Assembly (NCBI RefSeq): GCF_036250695.1
Contig: NZ_CP109427.1
Location: 6,758,001 to 6,822,000 of the forward strand
From: Streptomyces sp. NBC_01497
Lineage (GTDB): Bacteria > Actinomycetota > Actinomycetes > Streptomycetales > Streptomycetaceae
DNA length: 64,000 nucleotides
Direction: 5' to 3'
Part shown: positions 21,023 to 28,865 of the stretch, piece by piece
Numbering within the stretch: position 1 is the stretch's first letter
How the letters are laid out: each line of letters starts with the position of its first letter
Notes under the pieces: generated by a model
The model's input: only the letters and a program-made list of their open reading frames with translations
Databases searched by the model: none
What the model was told of the DNA's origin: nothing
Made by a program: the position numbers and the translations under genes

Positions 21023-22261
21023 TCACAGCTGCTGGGCGAGCCAGATCCCCAGCACGACCAGCAGGGTGACGATCACGAAGACGATCAGCCGCTGCCGCAG
21101 GAGCCGCGGGTTGGCGGGCCTGCGCCCCGGCGCCGTGCTCCGTGCTCCGGGCCGGCTCGCGCCGCGCGGCTGCGGCGGGCGGGTACCGCCCGTGCGCGGT
21201 GCGGAGGCCCCGCTACGCTTCTGGGCCGGGCGCGAGGAACCCGCGGCGCGCGGCTGCGAGGGGTGTTCGCCGTGCTCGCCCGCTTCCGCGGCGGCGGCAC
21301 GCCGCATCGACCGCTCCGTGTACTGCTCCGTCGGGCGCTCGCCGACCCGGCGCTCCCGCTCCCGCATCCGCCCCGTCGGTACGTCCTGCGGTGCCCGGTC
21401 ACGCTGCGCGGGCGGTCTCGCCTCGGTGAGCCCCTGTGCCTCACGCGCGGCGATCTCCTTCAGCCGCATCGACAGCTGCAGCGTGCTGGGCCGGTCGCCC
21501 GGGTCCTTCGCCAGGCACGCGCGCAGCAGCGGCGCCAGGGTGTCCGGCACGTCGCGCAACTGCGGCTGCTCGTGCACCACCCGGTAGAGCATGACCTCGG
21601 AACTTCCGTGCCCGAAGGGCGAGTCGGCGGTCGCGGCGTAGGCCAGCGTCGCACCGAGCGCGAACACGTCCGTGGCGGGCGTGACCATGGCCCCGCGTAC
21701 CTGTTCCGGTGCGAGGAAGCCGGGGGAGCCGACGGCGGTGCCCACGTGCGTCAGGGTGCTCGCCCCGGTGGCCCACGCGATCCCGAAGTCGATGATGCGG
21801 GGGCCCTTGGGTGACAGCAGGATGTTCGACGGCTTCAGATCGCGGTGCACGACGCCGGCCTCGTGCACGGCGACCAGGCCCTCCGACAGGGCGGCTCCGA
21901 CGGCCGCGACGTCGGAGGCGGTCAGAGGGCCCTCCTCGGCGACCTTGTCGTGCAGCGAGGGGCCGGGCACGTACTGCGTGGCGAACCAGGGGCGCTCCGC
22001 CTCCAGATCGGCGGCGACGAGCCGGGCGGTGCAGCCGCCACGGATGCGCCGGGCCGCCGAGACCTCGCGCGCGAAGCGGGACCGGAACTCCTGGTCCTCC
22101 GCGAGGTCCGGTCTGATGACCTTCAGCGCGACGCGCTGTCCGCGCCGGTCGGAGCCCAGATAGACGACGCCCATGCCGCCGGCGCCGAGTCGCCGGTGAA
22201 GACGGAAGGAACCGACGACTCGCGGGTCCTCGCGCCGGAGCCGCATCATCGCCATGTCCAT
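21023..22261 (-). CDS. Hanks-type Ser/Thr protein kinase with C-terminal membrane anchor
   Basis: About 412 residues. A complete kinase domain lies in the first 270: glycine loop LGAGGMGVVYLG, Lys in VALKVIRPDL, catalytic loop VVHRDLKPSNILL, IDFGIAWA in place of DFG context, and FLAPEQ. A basic, proline-rich linker of about 110 residues leads to a single transmembrane helix (IVFVIVTLLVVLGIWLAQQL) at the very C-terminus, so there is no external sensor domain. The start is uncertain: ATG codons at 22294, 22261 and 22255 are all in frame; 22261 or 22255 follow GGGG best. Convergent with acdS. Substrates are unknown. Confidence 0.9.
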   Translation of the reverse strand: MDMAMMRLRREDPRVVGSFRLHRRLGAGGMGVVYLGSDRRGQRVALKVIRPDLAEDQEFRSRFAREVSAARRIRGGCTARLVAADLEAERPWFATQYVPGPSLHDKVAEEGPLTASDVAAVGAALSEGLVAVHEAGVVHRDLKPSNILLSPKGPRIIDFGIAWATGASTLTHVGTAVGSPGFLAPEQVRGAMVTPATDVFALGATLAYAATADSPFGHGSSEVMLYRVVHEQPQLRDVPDTLAPLLRACLAKDPGDRPSTLQLSMRLKEIAAREAQGLTEARPPAQRDRAPQDVPTGRMRERERRVGERPTEQYTERSMRRAAAAEAGEHGEHPSQPRAAGSSRPAQKRSGASAPRTGGTRPPQPRGASRPGARSTAPGRRPANPRLLRQRLIVFVIVTLLVVLGIWLAQQL

Positions 22262-22897
22262 CCCCGCTGCCCGGTCGACCGTCTGACGTCGCACAGCTTA
22301 CGTACCCGCGCCCCGGCGTGCTCACAGGCCGCGCCCTGGCGACCAGATCGATTGTCAGTACGCCGCCGGGGACATGAGGAGCGGTCAGCAGGGCCGCTGT
22401 TCAGGCGGGCTTGACCCGGACGTGACCCCAAGGCCCCCGCACAGCAAAGGGATTGCGTCCCGGGGTCCGGCCGGGACGGCCGGGGACGGACGGCGCGTCC
22501 CGCACCGGGCGCGGCAGGGCGGCCGGGCGGGGCCCCGCCCGGCGACGCCGGGTACGGTCCCGCGCGGGTGAGTGATGTCACGCGTACCGGGCTCCGGCGT
22601 GCGCGGCGCACGTAGGCCCGGGGGCGGACCCGCCCGGCGCGCGGGGGCGGACCCCCGCGCAGGTGGGACGGCGCGCGCCGGGGAGCGGGGGCCGACCCCG
22701 AGACGGGAGCGCCGGGACTCCACCCAGGGGAGTAGGCGTCCCCGTGCCGGGTCATCCCCTGGGAGGCCGGACAAGCCGTGCGCGGGCATGACGACCCGGC
22801 GCCCGCGGGTCCCTAGTGTTGAGGTCGAGCGGCGGGTCCAGCACTCGTCCCCCGAGGTCAGGTACTCGCCGCTGCAGGATTCGACGGGAGAGGGATC
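22262..22897. other. 636-base intergenic region
   Basis: Divergent region between the kinase and a small membrane protein gene. A -10-like TAGTGT (22814-22819) lies about 78 bases before the small gene, with ATGACG about 20 bases upstream of it as a poor -35. The rest is extremely GC-rich; frames open on both strands encode low-complexity Arg/Pro/Gly sequence and are not believed. Confidence 0.45.
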
Positions 22898-23101
22898 ATG
22901 GCGGACACGGTGGCACGGACCACGCTCCGCGCGCAGCGCAAAGCCTTCGCCGCGCTCGGCGTACGGCCGTCCGGCACACGCCACCCGCTGGTGGCGGTGG
23001 CCATGGTCCTTCCCCTCGCGGCCCTGCTCGTCGTCGTCTTCGGCGGCTGGAGCGCTGTGGTCGAACAGGCGTCGTCCGTGGGCGTGATGCTGGGGCGCTG
23101 A
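22898..23101 (+). CDS. Small single-pass membrane protein, function unknown
   Basis: 67 residues: a polar N-terminus with basic residues (TTLRAQRKAF), then one long hydrophobic stretch, VAVAMVLPLAALLVVVFGGW, and a short tail. ATG follows GAGAGGGA with good spacing. I believe it is real because of the ribosome site, the sensible hydrophobic helix and a plausible upstream -10. The family is not recognised. Confidence 0.65.
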   Translation: MADTVARTTLRAQRKAFAALGVRPSGTRHPLVAVAMVLPLAALLVVVFGGWSAVVEQASSVGVMLGR

Positions 23102-23312
23102 ACGCGTCCCGGGCCCGGGAGAGCGGTCCGGGCCGGGGGCATCCGGCCAACAGCCCCGTGGGGACGGGGGTGCGGCGGACGGCAGCGTACGGCCGGTCAG
23201 CTGGGGAGCTGACCGGCCGGCGCGTTGTGCGGGGACCCGCGGCCCGGCCCCCGGGCCGCGGGCCGCGTACGCTCCCCACGGGAATCAGGGACTTCGGGGA
23301 TCCCAGGACTTC

Positions 23313-23384
23313 GGCCGGTGGGGAATCCGGCCGGTGGGGAATCCGGGCAGCGGGGAATCCGGCCGGTGGGGAATCCGGGCAGCG
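23313..23384. repeat. 16-bp tandem repeat, four copies and a partial
   Basis: The unit GGCCGGTGGGGAATCC occurs at 23313-23328, 23329-23344 and 23361-23376. The copy at 23345-23360 is a variant (GGGCAGCGGGGAATCC), and a broken variant starts at 23377. It lies in the 335-base gap (23102-23436) ahead of the phosphotransferase gene; I see no gene in that gap. Confidence 0.9.
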
Positions 23385-23408
23385 CAGCGCCGGGCACCGA
23401 AGCGCAGG

Positions 23409-23432
23409 ACACGGGGACACGGGGACACGGGA
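23409..23432. repeat. 8-bp tandem repeat overlapping the ribosome-binding region
   Basis: ACACGGGG at 23409-23416 and 23417-23424, then ACACGGGA at 23425-23432, directly before the ATG at 23437. The last copy supplies the GGGAGA ribosome site of the phosphotransferase gene, so copy-number change could alter the leader without touching the ribosome site. Confidence 0.85.
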
Positions 23433-23436
23433 GATC

Positions 23437-24369
23437 ATGACCGCCGACGGGCTCCTGCCCACACTCCAGCGCGTCGCGCGCGCCACCGCCCATCGCTCGG
23501 GGGCCTGCTCCGCCTGTGACCTGGAGAGTGTCCTCGCGGACCGCCCCGACGCCGCCGTCGTGCGGCACGGTTCCGCCGTGGTGAAGGCACACGCCGACGA
23601 CACCGACCCGGCCGCCCACCGGGTGCGGATGGCCCTCGCCGCACACCCGCGCCTCGCGGGGACGTTCCTGGCGCCGCTCCCCTCCACCGCCGCGGACGTG
23701 CACGGCCGCCTGGTGACGGCCTGGCCCTACGGCGTGCCGGTCGACCCCGAGGACCCGGACGCCGCACCCTGGGAACACGTGGCCGAACTCCTCGCCCGCC
23801 TGCACCGCGTACCGCTCGCGGCCCTCGCCGGAGCGCTGCCCGGGCCGCTGCCGCCGATGCGCGCCCCGCTCAAGGTGCGTGCCGCCGTCGCGCGGATGCG
23901 CGCCGCTGCCCCCGGCCACCCGGGGGCCCGAGCGGTCGAGCGCGCCCACCGCGCTCTCACGTCCGGCGCGGCCGGCTCCGGCCCCACCGCCCTGTGCCAC
24001 GGAGACCTCCATCTGGGGCAGCTCGTGCGCGATCCGTCCGACGGACGCTGGCTCCTCATCGACGTGGACGACGCCGGCACCGGCGACCCCGCGTGGGACC
24101 TCGCGAGGCCCGCCGCCTGGTACGCGGCCGGGCTGCTGCCGCCGGAGGTCTGGGGACGCTTTCTCGACGCGTACCGGGCCGCCGGCGGCTCCGCGGTGCC
24201 CCGGGACGGGGACCCCTGGCCGCGCCTCGACCTCCCGGCCCGCGCCCTCACCGTGCAGACGGCGGCTCTCGCGATCGCCAAGGCCGCCGAGGAGGGCCGG
24301 GAGACCGACGAGGTCGAGGAGTTGGTGGTCGCGGCGTGTGTCCGGATCGCCGCGCTCGGCCCCAACTGA
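23437..24369 (+). CDS. Aminoglycoside-phosphotransferase-fold kinase
   Basis: 310 residues of the APH/choline-kinase fold, which phosphorylates small hydroxylated molecules with ATP. The catalytic Brenner motif is LCHGDLHLGQLVRD, and the metal-binding DxD region is LIDVDDAGTGDPAWDLARP. A stretch near residues 41-50 (AVVRHGSAVVKAH) probably supplies the ATP-binding lysine. ATG at 23437 follows GGGAGATC. The substrate is unknown; the family includes antibiotic kinases but also many housekeeping small-molecule kinases, so a resistance role should not be assumed. Confidence 0.85.
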   Translation: MTADGLLPTLQRVARATAHRSGACSACDLESVLADRPDAAVVRHGSAVVKAHADDTDPAAHRVRMALAAHPRLAGTFLAPLPSTAADVHGRLVTAWPYGVPVDPEDPDAAPWEHVAELLARLHRVPLAALAGALPGPLPPMRAPLKVRAAVARMRAAAPGHPGARAVERAHRALTSGAAGSGPTALCHGDLHLGQLVRDPSDGRWLLIDVDDAGTGDPAWDLARPAAWYAAGLLPPEVWGRFLDAYRAAGGSAVPRDGDPWPRLDLPARALTVQTAALAIAKAAEEGRETDEVEELVVAACVRIAALGPN

Positions 24370-24449
24370 GCGCGCGGGCAACCGTGCAGGGCCCCGGTGC
24401 GTCGTCGTAGGGTGAAGCGTTGGTCCACGTGCCGAGGAGCTGAAGCCGG

Positions 24450-24752
24450 ATGAAGTGCCCCAAGTGCCATGCGGAGATGCACACCTACAACCGCAACGGT
24501 GTCCAGATCGAGCAGTGCAGCGGCTGCCGGGGGATCTTCCTCGACTTCGGTGAGCTGGAGACCCTGACCCGCATCGAGTCGCAGTGGTCCCAGCCGATGC
24601 CGCCAGGCCCGCCTGCCGCGCCCTACCCGCCGGCCCCCGGCCCGGCCTGGGGAGCCCCGTACGGCGGGGGCCACGGCGGCGGCGGTCACTACGGCGGCCA
24701 CGGCCACCACGGTCACCACAAGAGCTTCTCCCACATGCTCTTCTCGACCTGA
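24450..24752 (+). CDS. Zinc-ribbon (zf-TFIIB) protein with His/Gly-rich tail
   Basis: 100 residues. Residues 1-40 form a TFIIB-like zinc ribbon: MKCPKCHAEMHTY, then QCSGCRGIFLDFGELETL, with two CxxC pairs. The remainder is Pro/Gly/His-rich (many HGGGGHYGGHG-like units) and could bind metal as well. The ATG start gives the normal family N-terminus. Such proteins are common in actinobacteria and their role is not known; metal handling or nucleic-acid binding is possible. Confidence 0.85.
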   Translation: MKCPKCHAEMHTYNRNGVQIEQCSGCRGIFLDFGELETLTRIESQWSQPMPPGPPAAPYPPAPGPAWGAPYGGGHGGGGHYGGHGHHGHHKSFSHMLFST

Positions 24753-24868
24753 TCCGGCGGCGTACGCCAGCGGGAGAGGGCCCCGGCGGAGGAGAGGGCG
24801 GGGGCCCGCCCGCACCGGCGCCGCGAATCACGGGCGAGGCACCGGGAAACCGGCCCGACGCAACGACG

Positions 24869-24898
24869 AAGCCCCGGCGGACGAATCCGCCGGGGCTT
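24869..24898. terminator. Bidirectional terminator between zf-TFIIB gene and tRNA cluster
   Basis: A perfect 13-bp stem (24869-24881 with 24886-24898) and CGAA loop. It sits seven bases past the 3' end of the last tRNA-Val on the minus strand and about 115 bases after the zinc-ribbon stop. Confidence 0.8.
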
Positions 24899-24904
24899 GC
24901 TCTG

Positions 24905-24976
24905 TGCGCGATACTGGGATTGAACCAGTGACCTCTTCCGTGTCAGGGAAGCGCTCTCCCGCTGAGCTAATCGCGC
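24905..24976 (-). tRNA. tRNA-Val(GAC), copy 1
   Basis: 72 bases. The acceptor stem is GCGCGAT/ATCGCGC, the anticodon stem is CTTCC/GGAAG, and the loop CTGACAC has anticodon GAC. The T arm is ACTGG/CCAGT and the discriminator is A. No CCA is encoded. Last gene of the minus-strand order Gly-Cys-Val-Val-Val. Confidence 0.95.
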
Positions 24977-25005
24977 AGGTCACCACCGAGATGGCTACTG
25001 CTGCG

Positions 25006-25077
25006 TGCGCGATACTGGGATTGAACCAGTGACCTCTTCCGTGTCAGGGAAGCGCTCTCCCGCTGAGCTAATCGCGC
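25006..25077 (-). tRNA. tRNA-Val(GAC), copy 2
   Basis: Identical by eye to the copy at 24905-24976 over all 72 bases, including the GCGCGAT acceptor stem. Spaced 29 bases from it. A recent tandem duplication, probably maintained by gene conversion. Confidence 0.95.
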
Positions 25078-25097
25078 GGGAATCCTTGCGGATCCAG

Positions 25098-25169
25098 TGG
25101 ACGATACTGGGATTGAACCAGTGACCTCTTCCGTGTCAGGGAAGCGCTCTCCCGCTGAGCTAATCGTCC
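25098..25169 (-). tRNA. tRNA-Val(GAC), copy 3, altered acceptor stem
   Basis: Same 72-base body and anticodon GAC as the other two copies. The acceptor stem is GGACGAT/ATCGTCC in place of GCGCGAT/ATCGCGC, with matching changes on both strands that keep the pairs. Four bases separate it from the discriminator of tRNA-Cys upstream, one once the encoded CCA is counted. Confidence 0.95.
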
Positions 25170-25170
25170 T

Positions 25171-25244
25171 TGGAGGTGGAGACGGGATTTGAACCCGTGT
25201 AGACGGCTTTGCAGGCCGTTGCCTCGCCTCTCGGCCACTCCACC
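25171..25244 (-). tRNA. tRNA-Cys(GCA) with encoded CCA
   Basis: Acceptor stem GGTGGAG/CTCCACC (25244-25238 with 25181-25175), anticodon loop CTGCAAA giving GCA, T arm ACGGG/CCCGT, and discriminator T at 25174, as cysteine tRNAs require. The three following bases encode CCA, unlike the neighbouring tRNAs. Confidence 0.95.
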
Positions 25245-25283
25245 CGGAGTGCGCGGGCGCTGATCGTTACAGCTCCCACATCG

Positions 25284-25356
25284 AGCGGACGACGAGATTC
25301 GAACTCGCGACCCTCACCTTGGCAAGGTGATGCTCTACCAACTGAGCCACGTCCGC
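25284..25356 (-). tRNA. tRNA-Gly(GCC)
   Basis: 73 bases. Acceptor GCGGACG/CGTCCGC, anticodon stem TCACC/GGTGA with loop TTGCCAA (anticodon GCC), T arm GCGAG/CTCGT, discriminator T. No CCA encoded. First gene of the five-tRNA cluster, 39 bases before tRNA-Cys. Confidence 0.95.
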
Positions 25357-25731
25357 CTGTCGTTTCCGGTCCGTTTTGCGTGCCGGGCGACGGAGTGAAC
25401 TCTAGCGGATTTGAGGGCCAGCACAAAAACGCGTTTACGCAGCGTGCTGAGGGCGCGGCGCCGGCGGTGGCGCGCACCGTCCCGTTCCCCGCCCTCCCGC
25501 CGGCCCGCGCCGTACGGGCTCCGGGTCCGGCCCGAGCGTGCCGGGACGTCGCGGTCGGGCCGGGCGGTGAGCCGTCGGTCCTGGCCGGGCGGCCGCGCCG
25601 CGCCACCGGCACAGGGGCGGCCCCGAGCCGGACCGCGGCCCGTAGCGTGAGCGGGCGTGGAGCCGTCCCGAGGTCGCGAGGGCTCCTCGGGTAGCGTCGG
25701 ACAGGTACGGGCGAGTGGGAGGATCGGGCAC
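25357..25731. other. 375-base intergenic region between the tRNA cluster and the aminotransferase gene
   Basis: It must hold the tRNA promoter (minus strand, near 25380-25440, where the DNA is relatively AT-rich) and the aminotransferase ribosome site (GGGAGG at 25717-25722). No gene is recognised. Confidence 0.4.
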
Positions 25732-26562
25732 ATGAAGATCTGGGTGAACGGCGGACTGCGCGAGGCGGACGAGGCCCAGGTGTCGGTCTTCGACCACGGA
25801 CTGACCGTCGGCGACGGGGTGTTCGAGACCCTCAAGACGGTGCGGGGCCGCCCCTTCGCGCTGACCCGGCACCTGGACCGGCTGGCGCGCTCCGCGCGCG
25901 GTCTCGGCCTGCCGGAGCCCGACCTCGACGAGGTGCGCGCCGCGTGCGCGGCCGTCCTGGACGCCTCACCCATGGCGCTCGGCCGGCTGCGCGTCACATA
26001 CACCGGCGGGCTGGCCCCGCTCGGCTCGGACCGGGGAGAGCCCGACTCCACCCTGGTCGTCGCGCTCGGCGAGGCCCACCGGCCGCCCGCCTCGACCGCC
26101 GTGGTCACCGTGCCGTGGGTACGCAACGAGCGCGGCGCCCTCTCCGGCCTGAAGACCACGTCGTACGGCGAGAACGTCGTCGCCCTCGCCCGGGCGCACG
26201 AGTCGGACGCCTCGGAGGCGCTGTTCGCGAACACCGTCGGCCGGCTGTGCGAGGGCACGGGATCCAACGTCTTCGTCGTCGTCGACGGCGAACTCCACAC
26301 CCCGCCGCTCGCCTCCGGCTGCCTGGCCGGGATCACCCGCGCGCTGACCGTCGAGTGGACCGGTGCCCGCGAGAGCGACCTGCCGATGGACGTCCTCGGC
26401 AGCGCGGAGGAGATCTTCCTGACGTCGAGCCTGCGCGACGTCCAGGCAGTGCGCCGGGTGGATGACCGCGACCTCGACGAGGCGCCGGGACCCGTCACGG
26501 CCAAGGCGATGCGGATCTTCCAGGAGCGCGCGGCGGCCGAACCCGACCCGGCCGCGGTCTGA
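25732..26562 (+). CDS. Class IV PLP aminotransferase (4-amino-4-deoxychorismate lyase-like)
   Basis: 276 residues of the fold shared by branched-chain aminotransferase, D-amino-acid aminotransferase and PabC. Family marks are VFDHGLTVGDGVFETLKTVRG near residues 19-39, the PLP lysine in GLKTTSYGENVVALA, and EGTGSNVFVVVDGEL. Length fits aminodeoxychorismate lyase, which releases p-aminobenzoate for folate. No pabA/pabB gene is adjacent, so a branched-chain or other amino-acid substrate remains possible. ATG at 25732 with GGGAGG nine bases before; longer upstream starts lack a ribosome site. Confidence 0.88.
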   Translation: MKIWVNGGLREADEAQVSVFDHGLTVGDGVFETLKTVRGRPFALTRHLDRLARSARGLGLPEPDLDEVRAACAAVLDASPMALGRLRVTYTGGLAPLGSDRGEPDSTLVVALGEAHRPPASTAVVTVPWVRNERGALSGLKTTSYGENVVALARAHESDASEALFANTVGRLCEGTGSNVFVVVDGELHTPPLASGCLAGITRALTVEWTGARESDLPMDVLGSAEEIFLTSSLRDVQAVRRVDDRDLDEAPGPVTAKAMRIFQERAAAEPDPAAV

Positions 26563-26610
26563 GCGTGCGCGCGGACCCGGCCCGGCGCGGCCCGGCCGCC
26601 CCCCGGCGGG

Positions 26611-26640
26611 GTGACGCGCGGTGCGGTGGACGGGTAGAAC
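26611..26640 (+). promoter_or_regulatory. Candidate promoter for a leaderless GNAT transcript
   Basis: GTGACG (26611-26616), an 18-base spacer and TAGAAC (26635-26640). Transcription would start about seven bases downstream, at or next to the ATG at 26648, which has no Shine-Dalgarno site. Leaderless mRNAs are common in Streptomyces. Confidence 0.45.
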
Positions 26641-26647
26641 ACCAGGG

Positions 26648-27487
26648 ATGACCACCACCCTGCGGCCGACCGGGCCGCTCAACGAGAGTCCGGACGGCGT
26701 CAGGTCCCGCGCCTACCAGGTATGTGTCAACAGCCGTCCCGTCGGGGCCGTCGAACTCGGCACCGATCCCTCCTTCGGCCCCACCGCGGGCGTGGTCCGG
26801 GCGCTGCGCATCGACGAACCGGACCGGCGCAGGGGCAGGGGCACGGTCGCCGCGCTCGCCGCCGAGGAGGTGCTGCGCGGCTGGGGCTGCCGGCAGGTGC
26901 TGGCCTCGACGCCCGGCGACGCGGGGACCCCGGCCCGGATGCTGGGCGCGCTCGGGTACACCGAGCGCAGCGTGAACATGGTCAAGGACCTGCCGTCAAA
27001 GGCGCCGGAGCTGCCCCCGGGCGTCACCGAACGGGCCATGACGGCGGACGAGTTCGACGCGTGGTGGGCGGGCGCCCACGCCCTCTTCGCGGACAGCTGG
27101 GCCAGCCGCGGCATGACCCGTGAGCAGGCCGCGGCCAAGGCGGAGGCGAGCCGGCGCCAGGCCCTGCCCGACGGGTTCGCGACCCCCGGCGCGGCCTTTC
27201 GGGTCCTGGCCGCCGCGGGAGCCGTCGTGGGCCGGGTCTGGGTCGCCCGGCAGGAGATCGCCCCGGGGGTGCCCGGCGCGTACGTCTACGAGGTCGAGGT
27301 CGCCGCGCCGAGCCGGGGCCGGGGGTACGGGCGCTCGCTGATGGGCGTCGCCGAGCGGGTGGCCCTGGACTGGGGCGGCGCGGCACTCGGCCTGCACGTC
27401 TTCACGGACAACACCCCGGCGGTGCGGCTCTACACGTCGCTCGGCTACCGCGTCACCGCCCGCCACTTCGCCAAACAGCTGCTCTGA
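26648..27487 (+). CDS. Tandem GNAT-domain acetyltransferase
   Basis: 279 residues with two GNAT halves. The first (about 20-115) has the acetyl-CoA-like RIDEPDRRRGRGTVAALAAEE. The second (about 125-279) has VEVAAPSRGRGYGRSLM followed by NTPAVRLYTSLGYRVTARHF, the more canonical half. The tandem layout recalls mycothiol synthase MshD, but that enzyme is longer, so I do not assign it. The ATG at 26648 lacks a ribosome site and is probably leaderless. The substrate is unknown. Confidence 0.85.
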   Translation: MTTTLRPTGPLNESPDGVRSRAYQVCVNSRPVGAVELGTDPSFGPTAGVVRALRIDEPDRRRGRGTVAALAAEEVLRGWGCRQVLASTPGDAGTPARMLGALGYTERSVNMVKDLPSKAPELPPGVTERAMTADEFDAWWAGAHALFADSWASRGMTREQAAAKAEASRRQALPDGFATPGAAFRVLAAAGAVVGRVWVARQEIAPGVPGAYVYEVEVAAPSRGRGYGRSLMGVAERVALDWGGAALGLHVFTDNTPAVRLYTSLGYRVTARHFAKQLL

Positions 27488-27537
27488 GGTCCCGGCCGCA
27501 GGCGCGGCCTGGACCCGCGGCGCGAGGGCCCCGGATC

Positions 27538-28047
27538 TCAGCGGGCGAGCAGGGCGTCCACGATCTCCTCGACGCGCTCCCGTATGCCGTCCTGGCTCTT
27601 GCTCCCGTCCAGCAGCCGGCCGCCCACCTCGTAGGTGGGCGTCCCCTTGACGCCGATGGCCTTGCCTTCGGCGTGGTCGGCGTCCACGACCAGGATGTGC
27701 CGGCCGTCGACCAGCGCGGTGTCCACCTCCTCCGCGTCGAGGCCCAGCTCGCGCGCGACCTCGACGAGTACCTCCTCACCGCGGTCCCCGAGCGCCTCGG
27801 TGCGGGCGAGTACCGCCGCGACGTACTCCCAGCCGCTGCCCTGCCCGGCGGCCTCCTCGGCGGCCTGCGCCGCGGCGAAGGAGTGCTGGTGCTTCTCCAG
27901 CGGGAAGTGGCGCAGCCGGGGCTCGACGCGGTCCCCGTACTTCTCGCGCAGCGCGTCGAGGTCGGCGAGGGCGCTGCGGCAGTCCGGGCACTGGAGCTCG
28001 CACCACACGTCGAGCACGACGGGGGAGGCGGCCGGGGAATCGTTCAT
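27538..28047 (-). CDS. DsbA-family thioredoxin-fold protein
   Basis: 169 residues from the ATG at 28047, which has GGAAG about ten bases upstream. The redox site is CELQCPDCRSAL (CPDC); the cis-proline loop is GVKGTPTYEVGGRLL near residue 140. No signal peptide is visible, so it is probably cytoplasmic, like FrnE-type or other actinobacterial DsbA-like oxidoreductases that may work with mycothiol. It is convergent with the tandem GNAT gene and divergent from a small membrane protein. Electron partner unknown. Confidence 0.88.
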   Translation of the reverse strand: MNDSPAASPVVLDVWCELQCPDCRSALADLDALREKYGDRVEPRLRHFPLEKHQHSFAAAQAAEEAAGQGSGWEYVAAVLARTEALGDRGEEVLVEVARELGLDAEEVDTALVDGRHILVVDADHAEGKAIGVKGTPTYEVGGRLLDGSKSQDGIRERVEEIVDALLAR

Positions 28048-28226
28048 GGAAGCAGTCTTCCAGGAGGGTGACCGGCCGCCCAAACGCGACCTGGGAAGGA
28101 CGCCGCCCCGGACTTCCCCCTGAGGTGCGCCGCGATCGTGGCCCCGACGGGGACCTCGGGTGCAGGATGGAGGGGTACGAACCTGTTCGTATCGACAGGA
28201 CGACGGCAGACCGCCAGGAGGACCGG

Positions 28227-28688
28227 ATGATTGCCGAGACCATTTGCGCCGCGGTGTCGGCCGCGGGGCTGGGTATCGCCGCGGTCACGGCGTACCGCAA
28301 GCGGTTCCTGACCGCCACGAAGATCGCCGCGTTCGCCCTCGTCCCCATCGGGCTGGCGATGACGGGCGTCGTCAAGTGGGTGGCCCACACGGCCTTCAGC
28401 CCGACGGCGTGGGGCGGCTTCGCCGTGCTCGCGATCGCCGTCGTGCTGTTCCTCATCACGAGGGCCGTGGACCGCCACCGGGGGATGACGCGCAAGGAGC
28501 GCCGCGAGGCCGAGAAGGCCCGCAGGCGCGAGGCCGTCGCCCCCGCGGCATCGGCGCCGTCGCTCGGCGCGGGCGGCGGGCAGCCGACGGGGGCCTCGGA
28601 CGCCGTGCGGCCGAAGGGTGCGACGCAGCAGCAGAAGCCGGAGGATTTCAGCGACATCGAGGCGATCCTCAAGAAGCACGGCATCTGA
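28227..28688 (+). CDS. Two-helix membrane protein with charged C-terminal tail
   Basis: 153 residues from the ATG at 28227, preceded by AGGAGG with five-base spacing. After MIAETICAAVSAAGLGIAAVTAY there are two further clear helices (KIAAFALVPIGLAMTGVVKW and FAVLAIAVVLFLITRAV). The C-terminal half is cytoplasmic: a strongly basic coil (RKERREAEKARRREAV), an Ala/Gly linker, then EDFSDIEAILKKHGI. That ending motif suggests an interaction tail. The family is not recognised beyond conserved actinobacterial membrane protein. Confidence 0.8.
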   Translation: MIAETICAAVSAAGLGIAAVTAYRKRFLTATKIAAFALVPIGLAMTGVVKWVAHTAFSPTAWGGFAVLAIAVVLFLITRAVDRHRGMTRKERREAEKARRREAVAPAASAPSLGAGGGQPTGASDAVRPKGATQQQKPEDFSDIEAILKKHGI

Positions 28689-28774
28689 CCTCGCGGGCGG
28701 CCCCCGGGCGCGGGGCCGCCGCCCCCTCGGGGAGCAGGCTTGCGCCTCGCGATGATCAAGGTCGCTCAGATAGT

Positions 28775-28809
28775 GCAAGGTCACCGACGAAATCAGGTGA
28801 AGTCCTTGC
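28775..28809 (+). other. Imperfect stem-loop in a less GC-rich patch
   Basis: GCAAGG-TCACC (28775-28785) can pair with GGTGA-AGT-CCTTGC (28796-28809) around a 10-base loop, with a 3-base bulge. It lies about 57 bases before the small protein gene at 28866 and 87 bases after the preceding stop. It could be a weak terminator or part of a leader. Confidence 0.35.
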
Positions 28810-28865
28810 CCTAGGTGGTCTGTTGGTCAGGAGCACTCGCCCGGCTGCGTCATCATCTGTCCGAG

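Noticed and set aside
23313..23432. CRISPR array
   Set aside because: Repeats are directly adjacent without unique spacers and no cas gene is present.
23437..24369. Aminoglycoside resistance kinase
   Set aside because: Only the general APH fold is visible; no feature points to an antibiotic substrate.
26648..27487. Mycothiol synthase MshD
   Set aside because: The tandem GNAT layout fits but the length and N-terminal sequence do not match MshD well enough to assign.
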